DNA of 64,000 nucleotides from Cenococcum geophilum 1.58. Its lineage: Eukaryota > Ascomycota > Dothideomycetes > Gloniales > Gloniaceae. The translations under genes were made by a program, and so were the position numbers. Within the stretch, counting starts at the first letter, position 1. Every line of letters begins with the position of its first letter. The stretch is taken from contig KV748253.1 in the NCBI GenBank assembly GCA_001692895.1, positions 303,434 through 367,433 of the forward strand, read 5' to 3'. Positions 1 to 11,550 of this stretch are shown one piece after another. The notes beneath the pieces are model-generated. The model was not told the origin of the DNA. It ran no database searches and saw nothing but the letters and a program-made list of their open reading frames with translations.

Positions 1-810
1 ACACTGCAAAGCTTACAGTTATGAGCCCGGCCTGCCTACCGTACTGCATCTGATCTGTATATTTAGCGCTTACTAAGCAATCAATCTGCTACCTCGTTCA
101 AGAAGTCACTTCTTTCACCTTTGCAAGTGTTTCGAGCTTCTTCTGGGTACCTCTCTTATACTTGTGATTACCTTTATTTACTAAACGGACGATCAAACAT
201 CGAACACATTAAATATCGAACATTAAACACATTAAATATCGAACATCAATCGAACCGAACCTAACCGTACGAACCCAACCGTACGAAACCCAACCGTACG
301 AAACCCAGATACACAACCATTTAACAGAGTCGACCTACCCACTACAGCGTAACGACCTTATATGGCGTCCAAGTGAGAGCCTAGCCAGCGCGATAGCCCG
401 AGCACAGAGCCAGAGCGAGATGCCAGAGCACAGAGCCAGAGCGAGATACCAGAGCACAGAGCCAGAGCAGAAGCTAGCTTGGATATACTAATGGTGAGAG
501 ATAAGGATACTGGGTAGACACAAGGAAGGCACCAGACTAACGGCAGCTAGAGGACCGTCGCCAAAACCAGACAACTGTTCGAACGACTAGCTAGCGAACA
601 CCAGATTAAACCAAACCAGAGCCTTAATATAGGCCTGTTGCTAAATTAAATTAAGGCTTCCTAGGGAGGCACTAATACTACACCGGAACAATTGATTTTA
701 ATTCCAAAGCACCAATCGAGCCTAAATGGCACCAGCCTAAATTGGCACCAGATACGACGTCTCAACGTCACCAAATTCGACGTCTTAACGTCACCAGAGT
801 CACCAAGTGA

Positions 811-1060
811 CTACCTCCAGATCTACCTCGATTACAGATCATATAACTACCTCGAGTTCCACCTCGACTACAGCTTATATGACTACCTCGAACACAGATC
901 AAGATCTACCTCGACTACAGCTCAAATGACTACCTCGAGTTCCACCTCGACTACAGATTAAATGACTACCTCGAATACAGATCAAAACATCTACCTCGGT
1001 TACAGATTAAATGACTACCCCAAGCACAGATTAATTGACTGCCTCAAATGCAGATCAAAT
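811..1060 (+). repeat. 24/36-bp minisatellite
   Basis: About nine units of the form CTACCTCGA-N-ACAGATYAAATGA follow each other. Some carry an extra 12-bp GTTCCACCTCGA segment, which makes 36-bp units. The array keeps a short frame open but encodes only a low-complexity Tyr/Asp/Ser string, so I do not call a gene. Confidence 0.8.
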
Positions 1061-1214
1061 CACAACACCTTTTTGAATATAGTCTCCTGAGAGGCTACGG
1101 AGGACATCTCTTTAAATACAGCTCTATGTCCAGAGATATAAAGCTGGGGAGTATGGTTTCTACCTTCATTTTTCTTTCTACAGCTTTGACTACACCGTCA
1201 AATCTGGGGGGGTG

Positions 1215-1429
1215 TGTAACCGACTACCGGTATCAGTACCCTGCCAAAACAGTACGCTGTCTTACCAGCGTACCACTCCGTCTCGACTGCGTATCACCCT
1301 GTTTTAGCTACGCATTGGTACCCCCTTTTATCTTATTACCTGCACCTTTTTCATGTATTTATACTACTTGATTTCCATAGATTTACAATAAAGTCGCTTG
1401 TTTAATTCCTACACACTGCAAAGCTTATA
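1215..1429 (+). repeat. 3' LTR of the small Copia-like element
   Basis: It starts TGTAA after the polypurine tract and ends TTATA, a C-to-T version of the TTACA that ends the 5' copy at base 17. An AATAAA signal lies at 1386-1391, as expected for an LTR polyadenylation site. Confidence 0.65.
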
Positions 1430-1742
1430 GGGATCCATTCTATATGAGCATATATAGCACCCCTATATAAGACTGTCTCTTCTGTTTAAAAACCTAGCTA
1501 CTCTATAGTTGACTGTGTATTTAACTACTGATTAGTGTTAGTTATATAGGGTGACTTACCAATAATGACTACTTAAGTAGGTTACAGTGATGTTGGTTAA
1601 TAAAGCTTATTGATTAGAATGAGGGAGGGCGAGGAGCTTAAGGCTCTTTGCTACGCTAGTGCCGCGGCTATACGTGACCACACGTAATATATTCCCAACA
1701 CTTATAATAAGCTTATAGTAACTAATACTAAAATTAAACGTC
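1430..1742. other. AT-rich intervening sequence
   Basis: Between the Copia-like element and the foldback MITE there is AT-rich sequence with a moderately GC stretch near 1618-1680. I recognise no gene, RNA or element in it. Confidence 0.4.
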
Positions 1743-1744
1743 TA

Positions 1745-2159
1745 ACGTAGTTGGTGGGCTAGTGGCCCACGCGGGCTAGTGGCCCACCTCAAAACCCAAC
1801 CAAAAATTAGATAATCCATACCTTAATATCTTAACAACCACTTAATAATAATTTCTAATAATTTATATTTTGACTTTTATGTACACTTTACGGCTTCTAT
1901 TAAAGTTATATAGTAAATAGTTTAGTAGTTTTTAAGATATAGTAATTTAGCCTTATTTTAGCCCCTAAATTTTAATATATTAAAAACTACTAAACTAATT
2001 ACTATGCAACTTTAATAGAAGCTGTAAAGTGTATATAAAAGTCCAAATCTAAATTATTAGAATTTATTATTAAGTGGTTGTTAAGATATTAAGGTATAAA
2101 TTTGGTGAGTTTTGAGGTGGGCCACTAGCCCGCGTGGGCCACTAGCCCGCCGACTACGT
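1745..2159. mobile_element. Foldback MITE with TA target duplication (Tc1/mariner-type)
   Basis: This 415-bp element is almost one long inverted repeat. The left arm (about 1745-1936) is the near-perfect reverse complement of the right arm (about 1980-2159), around a 43-bp spacer. The ends read ACGTAG..CTACGT and are flanked on both sides by TA, the target duplication of Tc1/mariner/pogo elements. Each arm carries a direct duplication of GGGCTAGTGGCCCAC. There is no coding capacity. A transcript across it would form a hairpin of roughly 180 bp. Confidence 0.85.
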
Positions 2160-2161
2160 TA

Positions 2162-4058
2162 AGGATTACTAGGAGACCTATTAGGAGCCTACTAAAAGCA
2201 TGCTAGTAACTACCTAAGCTAATATAGGGATTTTTATATAACTTTACTTCTAAGCCTTTATGCCGGTCTATAATTAATTACAAGTATTATAGGCAATTTA
2301 GTGTTTTGGTATGGTTCCGTAGAACCTTTTAGTATAGAATTTAACGTATAGAGCCTTGGCTTACTGTTATCTTTAACTGCTAAAATATAGTCTATAATCC
2401 TTTCTTATAATCCTTTACGTTACTAACGCATTACTTCCATATTTGCCCTTAGGCTATTAGATATAGTTAAGGTATTAATTAGTTAGTTAAAGAGACTTAT
2501 CTCTTAAGATTTAGTATATATACTTTTAAATCTAGTAGTCCTGTACTGTATATTTAGCGTAGCTTTACTACCTAGCAAATAGGGACATTTCGCGATAGCA
2601 ATTATAGCTATTATATAATTGTTAAGAACGTCTATAACGTTATTCTTTAATACTATAGTATTATTTTAGGTCTAATTTAACCCATATATATCTTTAATTT
2701 AACGTCTTAATTACCTTCCCTTAGCCGCGTAGTCAGTTTTTATAAGAAAGTAATAGTTAAATAACTTATACGCGTGTTTCCTTTCTTTTAAATAGCGCTA
2801 TTATAATAGAGTTATATCGGCAAGGTTGCGGCTATTTACTAAAAGGGTATTAGACGGTAAAGTATAAGGATACCTTTGCTTATTAAGCTGCTCCTTTTCC
2901 TTAACACCTTACTTTCCCATTATTAACCTTCGTCCAATTTTGGACGTATCATTAATATATTATTAAGATTTTCTTCTTTTCTATTAATAATTTAATATAC
3001 CTCTTTGTTCTCCTACTAACTGCTCTTTTAAGTAGATTCTATAGCATATCCTAGCCCTACCTTTATATATAAAACCCTAACCTTTACTAACTCGCAACTA
3101 GTGCTGGTCCTACCTAAATAATTTTACCTACACGTCTTTAAAAGACTAAAAATCTAATAATAGGATTTTAGAGGCTTGTAATAAGACGCACTGCGTTAAA
3201 TCTAATACCTTTAGTCCTTATAATCGATGCATACGTACTAAGAGCGGCAGTTACGTTAAGGTAAGCTTTTCTATCCTTAATAGATTTCCATTACTAACTT
3301 TAATAGCCTAGGCCTAAGTGGCGACGTTCCTTTAATGTCCTTAACTACTATATTGCCTCTATCCTGTACCCTATCCTTAGTATACTAACCTTACTCTCGC
3401 ATTAGGCGTTACTAGGTAGCTTACTAAGAATTATAGGCGGTATAAATAGCTGTGGCATAGTCTTAAATATAACCTAAATGTTTAGCATTAGCGCTTAAAT
3501 GGGAGAGAGCCTAGTTATTATAGTTCCGTATATAACGGTTAATATCTATAACTATTCCAGGCTAGTAATAATAGTTACTAATAATCTTATAAGTCTTATT
3601 TTTTCTAGGGTAGGCCGTAGAGACCTAGGTATATGCTTTAGTAATAAGCTAAGTCCGTAAGTTCTATTCCTTTACTACTACTAGCCATTCCTAGTGCTTA
3701 AGTAATCCATTTTTAAGGGACTATAGGCTGGTAACATTCTTTGCCTTTTTATGGTACTTTTATAAGGAAGGGGCCGTACAGTTTATCTGCAGCAGTTTAT
3801 TAATAAAGTTAAGTCCTAAGGGGTTAATAGGATACACCTCGGCGTCTAAAGAGTCTATACTTAGTTCTACCTATATTTAGTGGTTAAGGTGCTCTAGTTG
3901 TAGTAGTATTTAGGTCTATAATATAATCTTTACTACTATCTAGTTACTTAGGTCCTATTTACGCCTTATAAGGGCGTCTATATAGATGGTATCGCCTAGC
4001 TTATATATAATTAGGAAGCTAAACTAGGATATAATATTTGCCTAGCGCGCTTGCCGAG
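2162..4058 (-). pseudogene. Minus-strand Gypsy relic, segment 1: integrase side
   Basis: Read on the minus strand, the bases just left of the chromovirus at 4059 continue the polyprotein that breaks off at 10190. A degraded RRQARW segment from the RNase H tail is followed by a stretch like the LxxQLxxEAHxxxxxxHPGxxKT linker of Ty3/Gypsy integrases. Stops lie at Gln and Trp positions. Further left (3500-2200) the frame is too decayed to place the integrase catalytic residues, and I could not find this element's 3' LTR, so the left limit is provisional. Confidence 0.5.
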
Positions 4059-4437
4059 TGTTATAGGACACCCCCGTAACACCTTATACACGTCTACCTA
4101 TTTTCACTAACTTAGCAACTAGAGACTAACTATAAGACGGCAATTTAATAGCAATCTGCGGCAATTTAATGGTAACTTGCTATATTTTACTATATTCCAC
4201 TAAGTTCTACTAAGTTCTAATAAATCCTACTAAGTTCTGTTAGGACTACTAGCTAAATCCTATTCTACTTTATATACGTATTAACTAAGCAACTAAGTTT
4301 ACAATATATACCCTTTCTTCCCGTTTTCCTACCTTCCTTCCTTATATAATGTCTTAACTGCTTACACAGTTTATATGTATAGCTTAATAATATCTACTTT
4401 ACTATATATTATCGCCGCTTATACTTACTCCGTAATA
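4059..4437 (+). repeat. 5' LTR of chromovirus copy 1
   Basis: It is 379 bp long, exactly the length of its partner at 9811-10189. The two differ mainly by C/T and G/A transitions. Confidence 0.9.
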
Positions 4438-7400
4438 CTATATTACGTTAACTTTATACACTTACTCTAAAATATAAAACGACCCCAAAGCCCCTATAAT
4501 GGCCGCTAGTATTATATCCGCACTTTAAGAATAACTAGCAGAAATATAGAAATCTTTTATAAACGCCCTTATATAAAACTAAGCTACTTTAAATTATTAA
4601 TAAGCCGAATAAGAAGTATAATATTAGCGATTAATTAAGAACCTCTAAGAAGAAATCCGCATACTTAAGATGCTTATATTAGGGCCTTAAGACCAAATAC
4701 TATTTCTAGAGATAAACACGCGGAACGTAAGCCCTAAACCTATAGCAGCTGTCTACCCTAAACTAACTACTATACTATAATAATCCGAACAGCTACCTAA
4801 CCCTTTAGTATTTATTAGTAAACGGCGAGAGCTCTAATTATTTCTAAGCTAGCTTAAGAATAAGCTAACTAGTAACGCTAACCGTTACCTAACTAAAGCT
4901 AACTAACTCTATTACACCCTAAGTTAACAAAAAAAAAAGGCAGCTAACCTTATTAAACCCCTTTAACTAAACTTAGTATAAAGCCTAGTTGTACTTCTTA
5001 AGGCTATATATAGTAACCTAAACCACTAAGCTACTGCTTAGAGAAAAATAAACTATATAGCTTAAGAAACGAAAAGTTTCCTAGTATACTTCTTCGAATT
5101 TAACCGTTACATAAGGCAGACTGGCTAAAACGACTCTGCACTAGTTAACAGCCTTATTAAATCCCTAAGCCCTAAACTAAAACCCTCCCTAATAGGCGTA
5201 GACCTACTAGAAGCCCTTAATACCTATATAAACGTCATTAATAAACGGTATAATAATATACTACGCCTAATATTAAAGCCCGCCCCCTAATATAATACGG
5301 TAACCCTATAAATATCTACTAAGTTATTGTCCTAGTATAAGCACCCTAACGCTATAGATATTAATATTAGAACCCTAGAATACGCCCTACTAAGGTCCTC
5401 TAAATAAGAAAGACGCATTAAGCTAGGCCTTTACTTTAAATGCGGAAGTAAGGACTATATTTTAAAATACTATCTTATCCCCATACCTACGCCCTAAAAT
5501 AATTTATAAATGGCTAACACTAGTAACTGTTTACCGTATTAATCTTCTGGCTACTACCCCTAATCTTTACCTAGTTCCAACCCTATGTTTAGTAAGCACT
5601 ACTTATAAGGGCGAAGCTATAACCGACGTTCTATAGGAACCCCTTCTCACTTACTGCTAAAAGGTACGTTTTAGAGTTAAGTCGCTCTCTAGGACGGCTC
5701 TATTTTAGGATCTTATTAAATACTTTAAATATTATAAACTCTAACACTTAGGATTATAGCATAATTATTAACTATCGTCTTTAGTAGAATAATTAATAGG
5801 CTAATACTTAAGTCTTAATTAATACAGAAGCTAGTAGTATAGGATTTATTAATAAGATCTTCGCGTAAGATAATAGTTTTACCTTAACCCCCCTTAACTA
5901 GTATATTAATGTATTTGGATTTAATAGTAAACGTATAGTCTTAGGCTAAATTACCTATATAGTATACCTAAAACTCTAATACCTAAACCACGAAGAACTA
6001 ATTAAGCTTTTTATTACTACCTTAGGTTACCTAGTAATCCTTAAACAACCTTAAATAAAGCTATATAAGGTAACTGTTAATTAGGACAACCTTAAGCTCT
6101 TATTTACCGCCTCCCGTTATAAGTAGAAGTGCCTTATAATGCACTGTCCTAACCCTAAACTAAAATCTAGGAAATCTACTAAAATCTATTAGCCTAAGAT
6201 TTCTACTAATATCCACCCTACGCCTAAGGAATTTACCAGATTCTACTAACTTAGGAATTTTACTAAATTCTACTAACGTAAGATTTCTACCGATATCCAT
6301 TAAGGATTTAAAAATTCTACTAAACCCTATAAACAGACCCTAAGTACTAAACCGCCCTAAACTAAGTAAAAGCTTAAGCTTAGTATATAAAACTACTAGA
6401 AGAACTAGTACCCTATAATAAAAAGAATATTTAAAGAACCTAAACCTAAATCTAATACTAACTCTGTACTTAATACCAAACCTAAGATTAAGTAAGGAAC
6501 TATATAAGAAACTATAAACGACCAGAGCCCGCTTAACGCCCTAGATATTTACATAATTAGAGTTACCCCGCTAGCGCAACTTACTAAAAAACCTAAATAT
6601 ACAATCTTCGCTGTTACTATAGCTAATATTAAGAAGGCCTTAGCTCTAAAAAAGTATACTAACCCTACTACAAAAGTACTAGTAGAGTACTATAACCGCC
6701 TAGAAGTATTTTTATAAAAGGAAGCTAATAAGTTACCGAAATACTAATTATACGACTATAAGATTGTGCTTAAAGAAAAAAAGTAGCCTAAATTTAGACC
6801 CTTATACGGGATATCCTAAAATAAACTTTAAGTGCTATAGAAGTATCTAGACAAGAACCTAAGTAAAGGATTTATTAGAGTAAGCTCTTTACTTATAGCT
6901 GTATTAGTAATCTTTATTAAGAAACCGGGCGGCGGACTACGCTTTTACGTAGACTACTAAGCCCTTAATGCCGTTACCGTTAAAAACTAATATCTAATCC
7001 TGTTAATATAAGAAACGCTAAACTAACTAAGTAAGGCTCGCTCCTATATAAAGCTTAATATTATCCCTATATTTAACTACCTCCGCATTATAAAAGGAGA
7101 TAAATGGCTTACTGCATTTCGTACCCGATATAGATTATTTAAGTACTTAGTAATACCCTTTAGCCTCGCAAACACTCTAAGCTTGTTTTAATATTATGTA
7201 AATAATACCCTACGTCCTTACCTAGATATCTTTTATACTGCTTATATCGATAATATCTTAATATATAGTAATAACCTAACTAAATACCGGAAATACGTTA
7301 ATCTTATTCTATAAGCCCTATAAGGAGCTAGTCTATAATTAGATATAGATAAATATAAATTTTATAAACTAGAAGTCCTATACCTTAGGCTTCTTATTTC

Positions 7401-9167
7401 TATAAATAGCATATAAATAGACCTAAAGAAAGTTAAAGTAATTATAAACTAGTAAGAACTTAAGAACGTTAAGGATATAAGAGCCTTTATAGGATTTGCT
7501 AATTTCTACTAATAGTTTATCAATAACTTCTCCGCCTTAGTTTTACCCCTTATAGCTCTAACCTAAAAGAATAAAGCTTTTATCTTTAATAAGGAATATA
7601 AGAAGGCCTTTACTTATTTAAAGGTTATATTTACTACCGCGCCTATACTTTAATACTTTAACCTAAACTAAATAAGTGTTGTAGAAGCTAATTTATTTAA
7701 CTATATTACTAGAGGCATTCTATCTTAGTATAATAAAGATAGAGTATTATACCCTATAGTATACTACTTAAAATAATTAAGCCTAGCTAAATATAACTAT
7801 AAGATCTATAATAAGAAGTTACTAGCTATTATTAGGTGTTTTAAATAATAGTAACCCAAATTAGAAGGCGCCAAATTTCTAACTAAGGTCTTTAACGACT
7901 ATAAGAATCTATAGTACTTTATAACCACAAAACAGCTAAGCCATTATTAGGCCCGCTAGTTAGAATATCTATTCCGTTTCTAATTCTTAATTATATACCG
8001 CCTAGGCGTTTAAGGTTAGAAGCCTAATACTTTAACCTAATATTTATAAGACGTACCAGTACTAAAAAAAGCGCGCTCTTACTAAAACTAAACCCTGCTT
8101 TATCCTAAACTATTTAACCCTTCTACTAAAGACTTTACGGTATACGTCCTTAAAATAACTAATTAATTAATTAAATAAATTATAATTAATAAATACCTAA
8201 ATAACGAGTTTATCTAAGAGACGCTTAAGCTAATTTATAACAGCTTTAGATACTTTAAGAAGATCTCTTTAAGTAAATATAAAGCTTGTGGAAACCGCTT
8301 ATATTACTAGAACCGTTTAGTTATCCCTAATTATAATAAACTTAAGCTTAAGCTCCTTAAATACGTATATAAACTACTGGTAGCCAGCTACCTAGGCTAA
8401 GAAAAAACCCTAGAACTGCTCTAATAAGAATACTATTAGCTAAATATATATAATATAACATAAAGGTATATCTCTAGCTGCTATATCTGCTAATAAGCTA
8501 AAGCTTTATATAAGATATACAACGGCCTTCTAAAGCTACTACCTGTTCTAGACTAAAGATAGAAGGATATCTTAATCAACTTTATTATTAACCTCCCTGT
8601 AAGTAAGGGCTGTATAAATATTATAGTAGTTATAGACCAACTATTTAAAATAAGATACTTAATCGCCTACCCTAATATATTAATACCTACTATCGCCTAA
8701 CTATTCCTAGATTACATATGGAAACTCTATAGACTCCTTAAAACAATCATCCCCGATAAAGGTAGCTAGTTTATCTTTATATTTCGGAAAAAGCTAACTA
8801 CCTAACTCTATTTTAAAGCACTATTGTCTATAGCATACTACCTAGAAACGGATCGCTAAATAAAATGTATAAATGCTATAATAGAATAGTATATTTAGAT
8901 ATACACGTTATACTTATAAGATAACTAGATTAACTAGCTTATATTTACTAAGTTTATTATAAATAATTCCGCCTTGGAAACTATAAATGTCTCCCCATTC
9001 CTAGCCAACTACGGCTAGCATCTATAAATAGGTTTTAAACCCTTTAGTAATGTTCCTCTCCCTGCTTATTATACCTTATAAATTATAAAAGTAAATTAAT
9101 TCGTAGAGAAGATAGAGGAACTATAACAGTTCCTTGCTGACGAAATAATATAGGCTTAATCTGTTTA

Positions 9168-9294
9168 TTATAACGATCGCCTACTAAGCCAAATAAACGC
9201 AACTGGCTAAAAAGGTATAGTGTTAAACCGAATAGTTTAACGGGCTTGGTAACTAATATATATACATTTGTTACCCCTTATCGTTACCTAATAT
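9168..9294 (+). mobile_element. 127-bp MITE inside chromovirus copy 1
   Basis: The sister chromovirus has an empty site at about 37483 (CTATTTATAAAG). Here the same site is opened between TA and TA by 127 bp whose ends share an inverted TAACGAT. A second copy lies in opposite orientation at about 14540-14661. The TA duplication and short inverted ends suggest a Tc1/mariner-type MITE. Confidence 0.7.
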
Positions 9295-9810
9295 TATAAA
9301 GCTATAGCGAATAAGAAACAAACCCCAGTACTAGCCTATTAAATTAGTGACTTTGTCTAGCTAGATATAAGAAATTTAAATATAAAACGACTTACTAAAA
9401 AGCTTAATTAGAAAAACGCTGGCCCTTATAAGGTTAAGAAGGTTATCTCCTCCTACGCCTACTAACTAAAGCTCCCTAATACGGTTAAAATCCACCCTAT
9501 ATTCTACACGTCAGTCCTTTACCCTACTACTCCCGCATTAAACGCCCTGCCTAGACAGATATAAGACCCTCCCCTACCAGTTAAAGTAGATGGTAAGAAT
9601 AAGTACTTTATTAAAAGAATTAACGATATTAAGTATAATAAAAGGAAACGTTAATATATATATCTTATAAAATAGAAAGGCTTTACTAAGCCTTTATGGG
9701 AACCCATTAACTCTATAGGACTTATATAAGCTATAGAAGACTTTTACAAACTCTACCTAAAACTACTATAGCCTTATCTCGCAGAAGCTTAAGTTTAAAG
9801 GGGGGAGTAC

Positions 9811-10189
9811 TATTATGGGACACCCCTATAACACCTTATATATATATACCTATTTTTACCAACTTAGTAACTAAAGACTAACTATAAGATAGTAATCTAA
9901 TAGCAATCTGCGGCAATTTAATGGCAACTTGCTACATTTTACTATATTCTACTAAGTTCTACTAAGTTTTACTAAATCCTGCTAAGTTCTGCTAGGACTA
10001 CCACCTAAATCCTATTCTGCTTTATATACGTGTTAACTAAGTAACTAAGTCCATAATATATACCCTTTCTTTCTATTTTCCTACCTTCTTTCCTTATATA
10101 ACGTCTTAACTTCTTATATAGTTTATATATATAGCTTAATAATATCTACCTTGTTATATATTATTACCGCTTATACTTACTCCGTAACA
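9811..10189 (+). repeat. 3' LTR of chromovirus copy 1
   Basis: It begins right after the polypurine tract and TAC, and keeps the terminal TAACA at 10185-10189. Confidence 0.9.
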
Positions 10190-11550
10190 CTAAGCTATCC
10201 CTTTTCCTCATAACGTTCTACAAGAGTTAGACCGTGCGTAAACACCAAAATTAAAAGCATACGTATAGTTACAGAGCCTTAACCCTATTAATTCTATTGA
10301 CCAGCCCTTATTAATAATAGTAGGACGAAATGCACTAGGGGAAGGGATAAGTTTCTTAGTTATTATAAAATATTCTAGGGCCTTATAATCCGAAACTACC
10401 TAAATAGGCTTAGGAGTCCCCTATAGTTATATATACTAGTACTAAAAGCTAAAGATAATAGCTAGTATTTCTTTATTATGGATAGGGTAATTTAGCTTAG
10501 TAGCTATTATAGTCTTTAAGTAGTATATAATAGGGTGCTATTCTCTATCTGGTTGCTTCTAGGGAAAAACGCTAGCTATTATATTATTTAAGGTATTGGT
10601 TTCTAGCATTAAGGGTTATTTTAGGTAGAAGTAGATAAGTAAAGGAGTGAAGATTAACTGTTTCTTAAGCTTATTAAAGGCCTACCTATACGCAGTATTA
10701 AAGTGGAAGGGTTAGTCCTTTTAGGTAAGGCGGTTAAAAGGCTATGTAATTCTGCCGTAGTTTTTAATAAAGTATTAGTAGAAGTTATAGAAACCTAAGA
10801 ATAACTATACCCCCTTTACGGTTTATAGGGGTTCCTACTAGTTAATTGCAGCTGTCTTTTCTAGGTCTGCCTTAATTCCGTCTATACTAACAATAAACCT
10901 AAAATACTTTATACGTTTAACGCTAAATTCTAACTTCTTAATATCGGCCTAGAGGCTAGCCTTATAGAGCCGTTATAGGACCTTATAGACGTGCCCCTTA
11001 TATTTTAACTCATTCTTAGAGTAGATTATAATATTATCTAAGTAGGCCGTATAGAAGTTATTAAGGTAGTTAAAGAGTATATCGTTTATATATCGCTAGT
11101 ACGTAGCTAGTCCATTAGTTAGTTTAAAAGGAAGTACCTTATATTTATATAATCCGTAATAGGTCCGAAATATAGTAAGATTTATAGATTTAAGGTTAAT
11201 CCTAATTTAGTAAAAGGCCTAATAGATATTAAGCTTTATAAAGACCTTAGCTCTACTTATTTAGGCTAGTGTTTTATTAAGTAGGGGTAGCGGATAGCGG
11301 TCCTTACGGGTTATATTATTTAGCTTATAGTAGTTAATACAGAAATAAAGTCCTCTATTTGGCTTTTTAATAAAGAGAATTAGTAAGGTAAAAGGGACTT
11401 AACTACTAGGCTTAATAAAGCCCTTATCTAGGTTATTAATAAGATACTACTTTATAGCCTATAATTTAGTAGTAGATTGCTAATAAAAGGGACTATAGCT
11501 AAGGGCGTTTTCCTTATCTGGCTCGATCTTAATCTTATAGTCGTATAGTT
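10190..11550 (-). pseudogene. Minus-strand Gypsy relic, segment 2: reverse transcriptase and RNase H
   Basis: The minus strand gives a decayed Ty3/Gypsy reverse transcriptase. [14 protein letters not shown] block, an INYYKLN-like block and a [14 protein letters not shown] block lie at about 11230-11400, preceded by a YDYKIKIE-like block at 11515-11545. The RNase H part runs left to 10190 and continues at 4058 once the chromovirus is skipped. The right break at 11550 is the insertion of a poly(A) element with an 11-bp target duplication. Confidence 0.75.

Larger units (their letters stand above)
1..1429 (+). mobile_element. Non-autonomous Copia-like LTR element, 5' LTR cut by window edge
   Basis: The first 17 bases recur at 1413-1429 with one C-to-T change, so they are the end of a 5' LTR whose 3' partner is at 1215-1429. 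The bases right after it (18 onward, GTTATGAGCCCGG) are complementary to the anticodon stem-loop of initiator tRNA-Met. This half-tRNA primer site is known from Drosophila copia and yeast Ty5. A G-rich polypurine tract (about 1206-1212) precedes the 3' LTR. The 1.2-kb interior has no gag or pol similarity. It holds short tandem repeats: CGTACGAAACCCAAC-type units near 260-305, a CAGAGCCAGAGCGAGA-type repeat at 400-465, and a 24/36-bp minisatellite at 811-1060. It is much less RIP-damaged than the DNA to its right. A TRIM/LARD-type passenger of an autonomous Copia element is the best reading. Confidence 0.7.
4059..10189 (+). mobile_element. Complete Ty3/Gypsy chromovirus, copy 1, RIP-inactivated
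   Basis: Two 379-bp LTRs (4059-4437 and 9811-10189) bound the element, with original ends TGTTA..TAACA. The last bases of the 5' copy are now TAATA, and the 3' copy starts TATTA. A polypurine tract lies at 9798-9807. The flanking five bases, CCGAG on the left and CTAAG on the right, look like a target duplication changed by two transitions. Decayed domains follow the Gypsy order: gag (about 4.5-6.5 kb), reverse transcriptase with YIDN in place of YIDD near 7242, RNase H, integrase (8.5-9.5 kb) and a C-terminal chromodomain (about 9.59-9.73 kb) with a KGFTKPLWEP-like core. Stops fill every frame. It is a homolog of the copy at 32432-38369, and it also carries a 127-bp MITE at 9168-9294. Confidence 0.9.

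Noticed and set aside
692..1371. Two short frames of 89 and 107 codons
   Set aside because: The first is kept open by the 24/36-bp minisatellite and the second spans the minisatellite end, polypurine tract and LTR. Neither resembles a protein.
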